64,000 bases of DNA from positions 5,434,001 through 5,498,000 of the forward strand of contig WPIO01000011.1 of NCBI GenBank assembly GCA_009760855.2. The letters run 5' to 3'. Position 1 is the first letter of the stretch; each line of letters starts with the position of its first letter. Below, piece by piece: positions 23,034 through 48,959 of the stretch. The DNA comes from Cristatella mucedo (taxonomy: Eukaryota > Bryozoa > Phylactolaemata > Cristatellidae). A program made the translations under genes and the position numbers. A model generated the notes under the pieces. It was not told the DNA's origin and did not search any database. It saw nothing but the letters and a program-made list of their open reading frames with translations.

Positions 23034-24072
23034 ATGGCTGAGTACGAGTCCCGCGCTCGCGGTCGCTACTGCCAGTGCCGCCGGGCCACGGTTCCGCCGC
23101 CGCCGCGCCGCGCCGGCACTGTAGCGCGAGGCTGCTATTCGCACTGCGTTTGCAGGAGTCTCAAGGTCGTGCACGGCGACCTCAACAAACTGCCGCAGGC
23201 CGTTCGTGAATTCGTTATCGAGAAGGCTCTGTGGTGCACGCCCGATGACATATGGCTTTGCGACGGGTCGCACGTAGAGAACGCTACGCTGCTAAAGAGG
23301 CTGATGGACGATGGCATGATAAAAGCGTTGCCGAAGTACGATAACTGGTAAGCAGGAATCGTACTATCGTCTATAGGCGAAGATGGGGATCCAGTAGGGC
23401 AGCGAGCAACCGGCTTCAGACTAGCCCCGTGGCAACTCTGGCTGGCTGACATGGGGGCGCGTGCAGCAGCAGCAGCTGCTGTTGCTACGTGCTGCACGGT
23501 CGTCAGCCGGCTGTTCACACGGGTGCACTCGACTTGGCTGCTCCCGGCGCGGCTTCCGGAATACCGCGAGAGTACTTCGCAGAGAGTACTTAGCAGCACA
23601 TCGGCAGGCAGCAACTCGTATCCACGGCTGCTTGTACGAGACCTTTGTTCCATGATGTCCTTGCTCACCGGATCGCATAGCAACCTTTGCAGCATAGTGC
23701 CTACAAAGTGGCGCTATACGAGTATCGTTATTATAAATCTATGTAGTATCATTATTATTATTTTGCAGCTGGCTGGCTCACACAGACCCCGCCGATGTGG
23801 CCAGGGTAGAGAAGTTCACATTTATCTGTACACCGGAAAAGCAGCAGACAACGCCGCTTACGAAGCCTGGTGTGGAGGGCAAGCTGGCCAACTGGATGTC
23901 GCCCGAGCGCCTGGAAAAGGAGTTGGCAGAGCGATTCCCAGGCTGCATGAAAGGTAAGGTGCCCTGCTGTCTGTCTGTGTGTGTGTGTGTGTGCGTGCGT
24001 GCGTGTGTGCACGAGTGAGAGTGTAAGAGAGTGAGTGAGTGAGGGAGTGATATAGAGATAGAGATGAGAGAT

Positions 24073-24156
<84 letters not shown>

Positions 24157-27100
24157 TTAGATTGGTAATACAAATATGAACATTAGATACCGATCCAGAG
24201 GGTCAAGGCTTGTCGGTGGTCCTGGACCTCAAGCGAACCTTCCTTCCTGCCAGACTACAGCTGCCTCAGCCTTCGCACCCAATCGGCATAAATTGGGAGA
24301 GACAGGTCCGGGCACGATCGATGCTGTGTGACTGTTGGGAAGCCTGTCAACCGGCAGGGCGGCTGCGGCTGCATGCGGTGTCTCCTATCGATCGGTTGCA
24401 GCTGCCCTGCCGGTCGTGAGCCTGGTGATGGACGCCTGAGATGATGCAGCACAAGTCAGGTGGAGACGACTTAATTTTCCCCATGGCCCGCCGCTGTGAG
24501 GCGTATCTTTGATGATAGTAGTCGCTGCATGCTGCCGATGTGACTGCCGACAATGCCGAGCGCTTGCCTGGCAGCGTATGCAGCCGTGCCGTTCAGCTGA
24601 CTTTGCCCCATCGTCGAAACTTTGCCTGCTCGCTTGCGCAACCGACGGTCGGAGCACGGTCGGCGATTGTTCACGATGCCGTGACGACACTAATTTTCGT
24701 CGACACGATCGATTCCTCACTCGCAGGTCGCACGATGTACGTGATCCCGTTCAGCATGGGTCCCATTGGCTCGCCCGTGTCCAAGATCGGCATCGAGCTG
24801 ACCGACTCGGCCTACGTCGTCGTCTCGATGCGCATCATGACTCGCATTGGGGCGCACGTGCTGGAGGTTCTCGGCGACGGCAAGTTCGTTCGCTCCACGC
24901 ACTCTGTCGGACGCCCCCTGCCCCTTGACGGTAAGTCAGCTCTCGCCTCCTGTAGTGGTCTGGTCCGGTAAATGGAGCCCGTTGCCGATCGCTGGTGGCG
25001 GTCGCTGCAGTCGACCCAATGCTTCCTGAACGCCACCGCTGTTGCTGCTGCCACTTTCAAGTGCCGCTGCTCCTACCTTATTTGCTGCGCCGATCTTGCA
25101 GCGCCCGTCAAGTGCCACTGGCCGTGCAATCCCGAGAAGGTGCTCGTCGTGCACGTGCCCGCCAACTACGAGATCTTCTCGTACGGCAGCGGCTACGGCG
25201 GCAATTCGCTGCTCGGCAAGAAGTGCTTCGCCCTCCGGCTGGGCTCCACACTGGCACGCGAGGAAGGATGGCTGGCCGAGCACATGCTGGTAGGTGGACG
25301 GCCTGCCGGCCGGCTCGTCTGCACGGCCAGACAAGCCGGCCTGGTGCCGAGAGAGAGAGTTCTTTCGCCTCCCCTTCTCTCCTCTCCTACCCTCCTCTCT
25401 CTCTCACATTTCTCGTGCTTCGCTTTCACGACCATCTTGATTGTGTGCGGCCTTTTTTGCCGGCGCCGAGGTCGCCGTTCTCGTCGATGGTGCTGCCGCT
25501 GTGGCATCCGAGCTGCTGCAAGGTGTCGGTCGGTTCCGGGACGCAGTTATAGCGGTGTGCTGACCGCGCTTGTTTGCGCTGCGTTCTCCTGCAGATCCTG
25601 GGCTTGACGAATCCACGGGGAGAGACAAAGTATGTCGTCGCAGCGTTTCCCTCGTGCTCGGGCAAGACGAACTTGGCCATGATCACTCCATCGCTACCCG
25701 GCTGGACGGCCACTTGCGTCGGCGACGACATCGCCTGGATGTGGTTCGATGACGACGGGCTGCTGCGGGCCGTCAATCCCGAGAACGGCTTCTTTGGCGT
25801 CGCTCCCGGTATGGGCTGCAGGCGAGGCTGCAGCGTGCGCTGCCCACGCCCGCTGCAGCCGCTGATCATGGCTGCCGGCGGCCATTTTCTTTCGAGATGC
25901 CTGTGTGCCACCGAATGCTCACCTGGCCGGCTCCCGCTCCCACGTTTCTAGGCACATCCGATCTAACCAATCACGTGGCGATGGCCACCATCTTCAAGGA
26001 CACGATCTTCACGAACGTGGCCGAGACCAGCGACGGTGGTGTGTGGTGGGAGGGCATGGAGGAGCCCGAGCCGGGCGTGACCGTCACTTCCTGGCTGGGC
26101 GAGACCAACTGGACCAAGGCCAAGGGCACGCAGGCGGCCCACCCCAACTCGAGGTTCGCTGGGGCTCTCTCGGCTGTTCCGCTGACCCCCACTCGGCCTG
26201 TTGTTGTTGTTTAGCCTCGGGGCTACAGCCTACACGATCGGCTGCTTTCTCGACCTCGAGTGCCTGCCTCCCTCCCTTGGCTTCGGCTGGCTCGGAGGCT
26301 GCGGCGGCCGGGCAGCTGGCCGAGTGCGCAGAGAGGTGTCGACTGCTCTCGCATCTGCAGCTCACACTAGCTCGCATCTTGCAGGTTCTGCACTCCCGCG
26401 AGGAACTGCCCGATCATCGACGCCAACTGGGAGAATCCTAAGGGCGTTCCGATATCCGCCATCCTCTTCGGCGGCAGGCGACCCAAAGGTGCTCGCGCGC
26501 TCGCAGAGCCGAGGCCGCGCCGCCCCCTTCGCACCCGAGAGCAGCTGCGCCAGCGCCGAAGCGAGATTCGTGGCTCTGAGCAGTGTTCACGCTCGCTCAA
26601 AGCTTCGGCACGGGTGTGCTTGCATTACAGGCGTGCCTCTCGTGCACGAGGCTCTCACTTGGCAGCACGGTGTGTTCCTCGGTGCTGCCATGAGATCGGA
26701 GGCCACGGCTGCAGCCGAGTTCAAAGGTGAGTGCTGGGCCGTGGTAGCAGCAGTGCAGTGCAGCTGGCAGCTGGGAGTTCGGTTTGCCCGCGGTTTGTCG
26801 CGCATTCGACCCCGGCCTCCCGGGAAGGCAGTGTGGCAATGTTTTGTGAAGTGACGGCGGTCTCACTCGACGTCGCTGCCCCACTTTGTCACCCCAGCCT
26901 TTACGCAGCGCCGGCCAGCACCGCCCCCGGAGTGTGCCAGGGCGTGCGACAGAGCGAGGCACGCTTCACGCTGCGTTCTCGTGACTAATTTCAGGCAAGG
27001 TCATAATGCACGACCCGTTCGCCATGCGACCGTTCTTTGGCTACAACTTTGGCGAGTATTGCAAGCACTGGATTAGCTTCGAGTACAAGGATGGCCTGAA

Positions 27101-27455
27101 GCTGCCCAAGATTTTCTACGTCAACTGGTTCCGCACGGACGAGAACAACAAGTTCCTGTGGCCGGGCTTTGGCGACAACGTGCGCGTCATGGAGTGGATC
27201 TTCCGCCGATGCGACGGCGAGGATTGCGCCGTGAGCAGCGCCATCGGCTACCTGCCGCACGAGGACTCGCTACACCTGGAGGGCCTCACCAAGAAGCCAG
27301 ACATGCATCGCCTGTTCGACGTGCGCAAGGCATTCTGGGAGGAGGAGATTGCCGAAATCGAGGCTTACTTCGCCGAGCAGGTCGGCGACGACACGCCCAA
27401 GGAAATAATCGAGGAGATTGAGAATCTCAAGAAGAGAATTGCCGAGATCCACTAG
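23034..27455 (+). CDS. Phosphoenolpyruvate carboxykinase (GTP), tandem copy 2
   Basis: Same reaction and family as the gene 8.9 kb upstream. Exons: 23034-23041, 23156-23347, 23769-23953, 24727-24930, 25102-25289, 25595-25808, 25952-26153, 26385-26488, 26631-26726, 26995-27455; phases close to give 617 aa. Exons 3-6 are the same length as in copy 1 (185, 204, 188, 214 nt). Exons 8+9 (104+96) equal the single 200-nt exon of copy 1, so an extra phase-1 intron splits GGRRPKG-VPLV. Conserved: [53 protein letters not shown]. Odd: the P-loop reads FPSCSGKTN instead of FPSACGKTN, and VARVEKFT replaces VARxESKT. The donor after exon 7 is weak (GAG|GTTCGC). Intron 1 is an in-frame 114-bp open stretch, so retention would add 38 Arg/Cys-rich residues. 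Confidence 0.93.
23975..24155. repeat. GT and GA microsatellites in PEPCK copy 2 intron 3
   Basis: Short (GT)n/(GC) stretch near 23977-24010, then GAGT-rich sequence and a (GA)n tract at about 24060-24155. All lie in the intron between 23953 and 24727. Confidence 0.95.
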
Positions 27456-27799
27456 CTCCCGAGGACGACCGGCGCCTTGCGGCCGGAAGCACTTGGACGT
27501 GCTTGCGGTGTCTGGCAAGGCCGCCGTCTTGCCAGGTTCTACGCTGACGGCGACGCCCGTCGCTGTCGGCTCTCTCGTTGCGAGAACTCTCTTGTGAGTG
27601 GAGTGTCGGCGTTGGCGTGGATCGCGGTAGTGTAGCAGTGTGCCCCGGTTTCCGTCGGTGGGTCGCCTACGGTCGGCAGCGAATAGCGCTTCATGTGACG
27701 GTCGGGCGCACAGGCTCGCACCCGACAGCGCATTGGCAAGCTGTCGTCTCTGTTGCTGTGGCTGGGCACGAGCGACATTAAGCAAAATATGTAAATATA
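27456..27799 (+). other. PEPCK copy 2 3' flank/UTR
   Basis: This is the sequence after the TAG stop. No AATAAA is present; an AATATA variant lies at 27794-27799, right at the edge of the SINE fragment. The true polyadenylation site is uncertain. Confidence 0.35.
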
Positions 27800-27875
27800 A
27801 TTCATTTGTGTAGCCCCGTAGGGGAGAACCTAATGGCTATCCAGGCGCTGAACATGTGCCACGTGGCTCGAGGCG
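27795..27875 (-). mobile_element. SINE family 2 fragment
   Basis: The plus-strand text ATTTGTGTAGCCCCGTAGGGG...CAGGCGCTGAACATGTGCCACGTGGCTCGAG matches the tail and B-box part of the SINE at 505-637. The tRNA head is mostly missing. Confidence 0.6.
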
Positions 27876-27914
27876 CAGCAGCGATCGATGCTGTGATGGG
27901 AATGTGTCACTGCC

Positions 27915-28010
27915 TTTGCCCTGCTAGGGATCTATTAGCTGCGTTCGACACGATTGATCACGAACGATAGAGAACAACGATCGGTTTGGCAGGGAGGCAC
28001 CGGCATAGTT
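27915..28010 (+). mobile_element. LINE-B RT palm fragment
   Basis: A short block reading like LLAAFDTIDHE. Its reverse complement is similar to 5083-5180 in the antisense LINE-B copy. Too short and diverged to extend. Confidence 0.45.
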
Positions 28011-28489
28011 TAAATCGTACTTGTCCACTTGCGTTCAATTCGCGTCTGCTGGCGGTCAAGTTTTGTCCACCAGACCACCCACTAACCTGGAGAGTCCCTC
28101 CACGGGTCCTCGGTCCTTTGTTGCAGTAATACCGAGAGCCTCCTGGGAGCCGCGGGATCGGCCGATCACTTGTGCGTGATGTGCGTCGCAGAAGTGATGG
28201 CCGATCACTTGTGTGTCGCCTGCATTTGTAGTTGAAACCGTTGGAATCTGCCGTGCCGAAGCGACTGGCAAACTGAATGCTTGCCTTGCAAATTAAACGA
28301 CGATATGGATGGTCTAGAAGACGGCTGTTCCAATAGGTGATCCTTTGGTAAGCCGGTGTGAGCATTCGAGAATGGACGTGGCATGTCGAGGAGGGTGCTG
28401 CTTAAACCAAGAGGGACGAGCGGCGGCTCGGTGGTGTCCGGCAGCTTCGGCAAGCCATTAAGCCAAAACCGAAAGAATACGTTTGTACA

Positions 28490-29115
28490 CCACCTACAGA
28501 CACGACATTTGGTGCAAAGGAGCATGATCGAGTGGCAAGTGGTAGCATGCTCAATGACAACAATCATAACGTGTTTAGAGGTGACTTGGCACGGGTCAGC
28601 ATGCAAATATGGTTTGTGGTAGCATGCACTATCAGCCCGAGTAAGCATAATGACGAATAACATGCACGATGATGTTACGCCAGTCGGAAGTGAATTCCAG
28701 GCTTTGGGCACAGACTAAAGGCAGGGTCTCTAAAGGATTTGAGGTTGTACAGGTAAGCGATTCGATTACGAAGGCGGTTGGTACAATGCTGATTCTGGTG
28801 GGGGAGTAGATCAGATAGGTAGGCTGGTGCCAAAGCATTAAGGTACCTAAAAGTGAATGCCAGAACCTTGAAGTGGGTACGTCACGACAGAAGCCTAGCC
28901 GCACTGTTTTGCACAAATGTAAGCACCTGATTGCACAGACCGGTAGACCAACGAGCAGTGAGCTACAGAAGTCGTGAAGGGAAATAGCTGAAAGTAGGCA
29001 GGCTTGACTATGGATCTGATGTGGCTATCCAATGAAAGGTCACTGTAACAGGACAGCTCGATTTCATGCAGATGCAGCAGGAGATAAGGTGGCGATTTTG
29101 ATCGTTAGGTCTCCC
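28490..29115 (-). mobile_element. LINE-A 3' half, antisense
   Basis: The plus strand begins with the LINE-A 3' UTR (GAGCATGATCGAGTGG...GGTAGCATGC...GGTCAGCATGCAAATATGG). The minus strand then carries decayed C-terminal blocks from LPTGVTS to NAGLST. There are many indels, and the hairpin/ATT end is not preserved. Confidence 0.75.
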
Positions 29116-29129
29116 TATTAGCCGTTAGG

Positions 29130-29745
29130 CCGCTGCAGCTAATGATGAGTATGGCTGCAGGGCTAGTTAACAAATCTCAGAGGTTTAGCAATGTGTCATC
29201 TACCATCTACTCCCTGCTGCCGACTGTAGATAAAGCCTGTTGGCTACTGCATGAAAGCCAAGCATAGGGTCTTACGCTGACCCACAAGGCCCGCCACGGC
29301 TTGGCTCCTCCGTACCTAACTGAACTGCTGCACCAGTTTCAGCCTGTTTGCGCCCTCAGGTCCTGTGTGGACAATAAATTAGCTGTCCCACTCCTCTGCT
29401 TACAGACCGTTGGCGACAGAAGCTTTAGCTCTGCAGGTCCTACCTAGACTGTTGAACTCGCTTCCACAATTCTTGCGCAATGACAACTACTCTCCAACTG
29501 CCGACTATGGCACATCCTTTTCAGCGGTTCTGAGCTGCTACTTCCATGCTACTCACTACCTCAACTGTTCTCCTGACTCTGCTATGCTTCTCACTTTCTC
29601 TTTGTTGCATGAGATGAAGTCTGTTAGCTACCGAATGCGTACCGAAAGCCACTTAGGCTGTGAGTGCGCTATTCAAAACTCTCCTTCGTAACACCCACAT
29701 GGTCTTTATGACTTTGTGGAGTTACAGACGGAGATACAGACGGCA
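29130..29745 (+). mobile_element. LINE-B 3' half, sense
   Basis: Contains TLTHKARHGLAPPYLTELL and FQPVCALRSCVDNKLAVPLL, the SSFSAVLSCYFHATHYLNC-like block, then the 3' end CACCCACATGGTCTTTATGACTTTGTGGAGTTACAGACGG. Very similar to 39060-39556. Frameshifted and 5'-truncated. Confidence 0.82.
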
Positions 29746-32665
29746 GTGACGGATCGTTGGCCTCCTGGGCTGTAGCTGTTGTGCTAGACAGCTAGCTCTG
29801 CCTTTTGCACATCGCATGCCGAGGCCCGCAGCAGCAGATGCAAACCTCGACTCGCGAGTAATTCCAAGTACCGCATCTATCCAGGCACATAATTTGCTGC
29901 AAGAGAATCAGTACCCATGGTTGGTTTCGTGCACGGCATCAAGAACGCAAAAGCAAGCGAAGTATCCATGCTTGAGCCAACATGCTAAAGCAAGCACAAA
30001 GAAACACGTGGCTGCCGGTTGGTAAGACCTCGTTACAACAAGCACAATAAGCGCAAACGGAAGCACACCGGACGAAAGAAGGCAAAGTTCGCTGGGGCAC
30101 AGGTCAAAGCTGAGTAGAACAGATGCATCTTTAGGTGGAGTTTAAAGGATCACACGTCATCGCAGGTAGCGATCGTAGCCGAAATCCAGAGCTCTAAACT
30201 TTCTGTGCTGGGTGTGTCAGCCTCCAGTCACCAAAAGGTTTCAATTTAGTTCCTGGGACGGCAAGACGATAGCTGCTGAGGCTGAAGAGCCCGTGGTGGT
30301 GGTGCTGGTGATGATGGCTCTACTCCGGCTGATGTACAGTAACCTTGAAGCTATATCAGAGCTTATCATCTCATCGTATGTGCTACCGATAACCCCGTCG
30401 TGACCTTTCCAGCAGCTGCCCGTGTGCCCACCGAGCCCCGAGCACTGCGGTGCCACTCAACTGACCTGGCTCTTGTGACAGTAGACTCGCCACAGCTCTG
30501 CTGTGTAGGACATGCATGCATGTTGCGGCCGAAAGGCATAGCTCCTCCAAGCAGGCTCCTTCAAGGAGCATAGCAGTCAGGTCACGCGGATGTGAGGGGG
30601 TAGGGAGAGATTCGTGGGCGATAATGGTGGCAGCCAGTCTGTATGACTGGGGACCAGACCCTCAAGTGGCTGGGATTGTCATGCCTCGCTAACTCATGCC
30701 CCTGCGAGGACTCGGGAAAATCTCCTGGTGTAGAAGCCAAGGCTGGGCCGGCAGCCTTTCCCGGTCGACTGACTACTTCGGCGGTGGCGCGTCCTGTGTC
30801 CTGTTTTTGCAGGTGTTGTGGATCGCCTGTCCAAAGTCAGTCCCACTAGTCTAGTGCATCAATCCCTGTGCATAACTGCTGCAGCCAGTGTGCCCACAAT
30901 CTGACTAGGGCAGCGATTTCTTTTTTGTTTTAGTTTTATAGGCATTTCGATTCGCCTTTAACATATCAAAAATAGGGCTTCTGCGGTCAAAGTGGCCATT
31001 ACGAAGACAGCAGACCGGTCGGGGCTGCCCCTGAAACTGGACTTCCACTTTGCCAACAGGAAGAACCAAACTTGGGATGTATTTATTAGATATGCTGTAC
31101 TTGGGCGATTCGTCAGTCGAGGGGGCTGATTGCCTCTCAGACACTGCTGGCTACAGCCAGGTCGGCCTCTTACCCTACGGTCCGTGCTGGTTGCACTACC
31201 TTAGGGGAACGAGCCTTGTTTAGTACCTCATTGGAGAACTAGTCTGCGTGCTCACTGGCTAAAAGTCACGAGCTGGACTTCACGGATCCTGCGAACGGCC
31301 GTAGTCTGCACAGGAGGCGAGCCTTTGGGGGGCGCTGTCTACTCGAGCCAAGCTAACTGTCCTACGATCTTCGACCAGTCCCTCTCTCTCAGCTTAAGAA
31401 ATGCACCCGCACTTGAGCGAGTGATGATCGAGTGGTTCAAACGTGAACCCGTCAGTCGCGGCGAGCTACTGGCTCAGCAGTGCAGATTTGCTGCACTAAG
31501 AAAATACGACTGCAAGCACGTGAAAGAACAGCCGTTGGTCGCATGCATACATCGCTGACGTCTGTATATACACACAGTCAGCGCTCAGCGCTCTTTATTA
31601 CGTAGAAAAAGTGCAAAACCTCATGGAATTGACAGGCAAGGGGTCTGTTCTCTCACGAGGTAACGTTTGCAATCGCACGTGGTCCAGCACTGTCAGCACG
31701 CCCACGGTAGCAGCAGTGGCAACAGCGATGTGTCCGAGCCAGACGATATGGCCTTAGGCTGCACGACCAGAGTAGAAAACACAACCTGCAAAGATCAACG
31801 GCAGTGAGCAGTACGCAGAAAATTATGTCGCCGCGGGTGCAGGATATGTCACATCTGGAAGCTTAGTCAAGAGGATCGTTTAAACAAGCAGATTCCAAGA
31901 TAAAAGATGCCAAAGATGCCTGCCTGAACGGATGCACAGCATCGGCAAGGATCGGTGAGTGAGCACGTGGTCACGTGGGCACATTATTATTTCAGTTTTG
32001 AATCTTTGGCCAACGGAAGACATTTGCTTGACAGGCTACTTTCCTTCCCACCGAGCTTCTTTCTAATGCTCTCATAGAGGAGCTATGAACACCACTCAGG
32101 CTAGTTACTAAATGTACCAAACTAGGCTGCTGGCTTGGGCACAGGTTGCTACAACCTATGTTTAACATGTCCGAGTCAACAGACCTTCTCGCATGACAAC
32201 GTGGTCTTTAGTTAGCCTTTTTCATGTCAACACCGGACAGTAATTCAAGTAGCACGTGACACGATTAGCCTGGTGCAAGTATGCGTGGGGAAAAACGGAA
32301 CATCTGCTTGCTGCTAGATAATCCCAAGGCTTGTGGACACATTAAAGGTGCTCTCCTAAGGACTGGTACCGTACAGCAAAACCATTACTGCAAAGGAACT
32401 AGAACAGCAAGCTTATTATGTATGCTTAACAATCCAAAATAAGGATGTTTCTATACCTTTCATAATACAGAGCTCACATGTCTGCTTTTTTAATATTTGT
32501 ATTTTCAAGGATTCGAATTATAATGAGTAGTTAATCAACTGATCTTTAAAAACTGGAATCACCTAAAATGCCCGGGATCGTATGAATTTTCGGAGCTCTC
32601 CTGTCGACTAAAGTAGCTTGTTTACATAGGGTATCAATAGATTGCCCTGAGGCTTTCCGGCATTT
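29746..32665. other. Unassigned DNA downstream of the tRNase Z gene
   Basis: No gene could be established. A minus-strand open stretch, 31133-30905, has gene-like codon use and ends KTKTKKKSLP-stop. It could be a terminal exon (acceptor near 31134), but I recognise no family and found no upstream partner exon. 29830-30120 has a Lys/Arg-rich reading (RYNKHNKRKRKHTGRKK) resembling a decayed ribosomal-protein retropseudogene; this is not confirmed. Confidence 0.3.
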
Positions 32666-32669
32666 TGAA

Positions 32670-32745
32670 AGTGCCCAGAAAGAGATATAGTTCTCTTAGG
32701 GTGCTAAACAAATAAATGTCTTATTACTATTATTGTTGTTTCAAT
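32670..32745 (+). mobile_element. SINE/LINE-A type 3' tail
   Basis: AAAGTGCCCAGAAAGAGATA, then TAGTTCTCTTAGGGTGCTAA and an ATT-rich end. This is the hairpin-like tail shared by LINE-A and SINE family 2, without any upstream part. Confidence 0.5.
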
Positions 32746-33424
32746 AGGTGATCAATACGCTGCAAGCAACGAAGCAGACATAGGAGACTTATGGTAAGAG
32801 TAGAAACTCAGTAGTGAACACAGATGACCAAGAAGTAGCAGCCCCAAATGGCTGGCAAGTACGTGCCTGAGTCAGCAGCAGCGAAAGTGACTGTGAGCTC
32901 TACGGTGAGTGCGGCATGGTCTGGTGATCGGCACAGGCCTAGGTCACCGCAGGTACCGAGCAACGAGCAGGTCGGCAAGCACATGCCGATAGGGATCGAT
33001 TCTATGAGAAAGGCCAGAAAATAACGGCCGAGATTGACGAAGGGATTGCTACCCTTAGAAGGACTACGCAATACAACACGTTTCCAATGTCGGGATGTCT
33101 TAAGTCGTCGTCGGCGGCAACTCTTCACAGCTTGTTCTCCTCTCCGCTGCTCGGGCATAGACAGTGAGTGGGAAGGAAGGTGGTGGCGACGCCGCTGCCA
33201 TAAAGTGGAAATAATAAAGGCCGGCTCATCAACTAGCCTCATTTATAATCGGCAAAGAGCCTCAGTGGCAATAGCCACAGTTTGCGGTGCTGCAGGACCA
33301 GACCCTCAACCCGTGACGTGCGAGCGCCTTCCCCCTAAGCTAAGACCCAGGGGCCACCACGTGTATTTGTGCTTGGCATGTTGGCAAGAGATCCTTGCAA
33401 GTAAGCGATGCAAATGTACCACCG

Positions 33425-33487
33425 CTGGGCGAATGCTTCATCGGCCTGGGCGAATGCTTCATCGGCCTGGGCGGATGCTTCATCGGC
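33425..33487. repeat. 21-bp tandem repeat, three units
   Basis: Units at 33425-33445, 33446-33466 and 33467-33487 begin CTGGGCGAATGCTTCATCGG (one variant base in unit 3). The period is a multiple of three and keeps frames open on both strands, but I found no supporting gene structure. Confidence 0.9.
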
Positions 33488-34232
33488 ATGAACTGACTGC
33501 ACCACATCGACACACTTGCTGTGATCCACGGATTGCACATGACGCAAGCGATGCTGCAGAGACATAAAAGACATGAGAAAGGCAGCACCGCTGATCGTAA
33601 ATGCAATACTGGCACTACATTTGTGCCCTGTGCCAGCTTTCAGTCTGCTTCTATGGCAGTAAGACAGCAACACAGCTGCTCGACTTCAGTTCGAAAATGC
33701 AGACCCCCCTAGGTCTGCTAGGGTACGCCAGCCACTAAAAGAGATGAGAGCCAGGCCAGGACTCGTAACTACTGCTCGAGCGACTTGACCATTCACTCAC
33801 CGAGACTCAGGTCATTCAACCAGTGAGTCAGAATTATTATACCTTCTTTAAGCAAATAATAGTGCTTACCGGATAAGTAATAGCAATAATGGTAACAAGT
33901 ATAGGTATTACTTATATGCAAGGCAATCCCATAGTACTTTCCAGAAGAAGCCCAGTCCAGAAAGTACGTTTTGCATATAAATACAAAAATGGCAGCAAGA
34001 ATGTAATTATCACATCGTGCGAAGGGTACTCACTCGGGACTGACAGTGGCTGTGAGGCGTTACTGAGGTAACAGGCATCTAGTATTAGAGAGGATGCTAA
34101 TATGGAAAGCATGTCGTATTACAAGGGTAAAACACCAATGAATGAACTAAGTGAATGGGTAGATGAAAAGGGCTAACATTAGAGTCGATGACCGATGAGG
34201 GCACCCGTCCTGCACTGACCTGCCATTTGCAA

Positions 34233-48071
<13,839 letters not shown>

Positions 48072-48099
48072 CAACGGTGAAACTTGTTATAAAGCTCAG

Positions 48100-48635
48100 C
48101 AGCCACCTGAACGACATGAACCGGCAGCATCCAAACAAGTATGCAGTGGCAAAGCAACCCGCGAACAGAAGCTAAAGACGTTTATCTGGAAGACCACCTA
48201 CATAATCTGAGCATCATCAAAACCTAACTGCACTGTCGAGGTACAATCAAGCGCATGCACGGTCAGGCAATGCGTACCTACTATTCTACATGCCATGCAG
48301 GTACGTGCAAGCGAGCAGAACCGAGAAAGAAAACAATATTGGCCCTAATCCTACCGGGGGGGGGGTGGTGGGGACGCATCCCAGGTGAGGTGAAACTGCA
48401 CTGGTGGCAGCAAGGCAGCCGGTCAGTGATGCAATTTTTCCTGACCGAGGGCCTGAGGCTGGCTGGATCCTCCGGCCATTCGCAAAGACGACTCATTTGC
48501 CAAGTCAGTTCACAGTCAACTCGGTGCGTAATGGCCTGCCTCCACCTCCCTCCCCTCAGCGACAGAGATATTTCATCGACCTGCTACCCTCTCGCCTTGC
48601 TACCAGCTTCGTCTGAAGCAACTCCATGCACAGTA
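48100..48635. other. 5' flank of the tRNase Z gene
   Basis: Sequence upstream of the minus-strand start codon at 48071. It contains a G-run near 48355-48364. No clear promoter element could be placed. Confidence 0.3.
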
Positions 48636-48639
48636 GACT

Positions 48640-48925
48640 GTGGAACTGTGTACTTAGACTGAGGAACTCGCTTCCACTCCTAGTGCCGCTGCGATGTAAT
48701 TTCTCCTGCTGCCTACTCAAGCACTTTGTTTTTAGCTGCTCTATGCTGCTACTTTTTGACATCCTTTGCCACCAGCTCGATACTAACGTTTTGAATGCTG
48801 TGAAAACACAGTCTGTTATCTAATGTGTGTGCACCGAAAGCCGCATAGGCTTTGGGTGCTCTAAAGAAAACTCTACAGGGCAATGCCCACAAAGTGTGAT
48901 GTTACAGAGGGTGACAGACAAACAC
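48640..48925 (+). mobile_element. Diverged LINE-B 3' end
   Basis: CTGAGGAACTCGCTTCCACT, then GAAAGCCGCATAGGCTTTGG and CACAAAGTGTGATGTTACAG parallel the LINE-B 3' region at 39250-39540 with many changes. Confidence 0.55.
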
Positions 48926-48959
48926 ACATTCACACACGTGCGCGCGCACACACACACGG

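Noticed and set aside
29830-30120. Ribosomal protein (FAU/S30-like) retropseudogene
   Set aside because: There is a VHG...AKA.EV and a Lys/Arg-rich stretch, but similarity is low and needs several frame changes; not supportable without a search.
32808-33242. Minus-strand open frame with hydrophobic segments (candidate membrane protein)
   Set aside because: No recognised family, no clear splice sites and no partner exons.
48086-48094. TATA-like TTTATAAC upstream of the tRNase Z start on the minus strand
   Set aside because: It lies only about 15-20 bp from the ATG, which would put the transcription start at or after the start codon.
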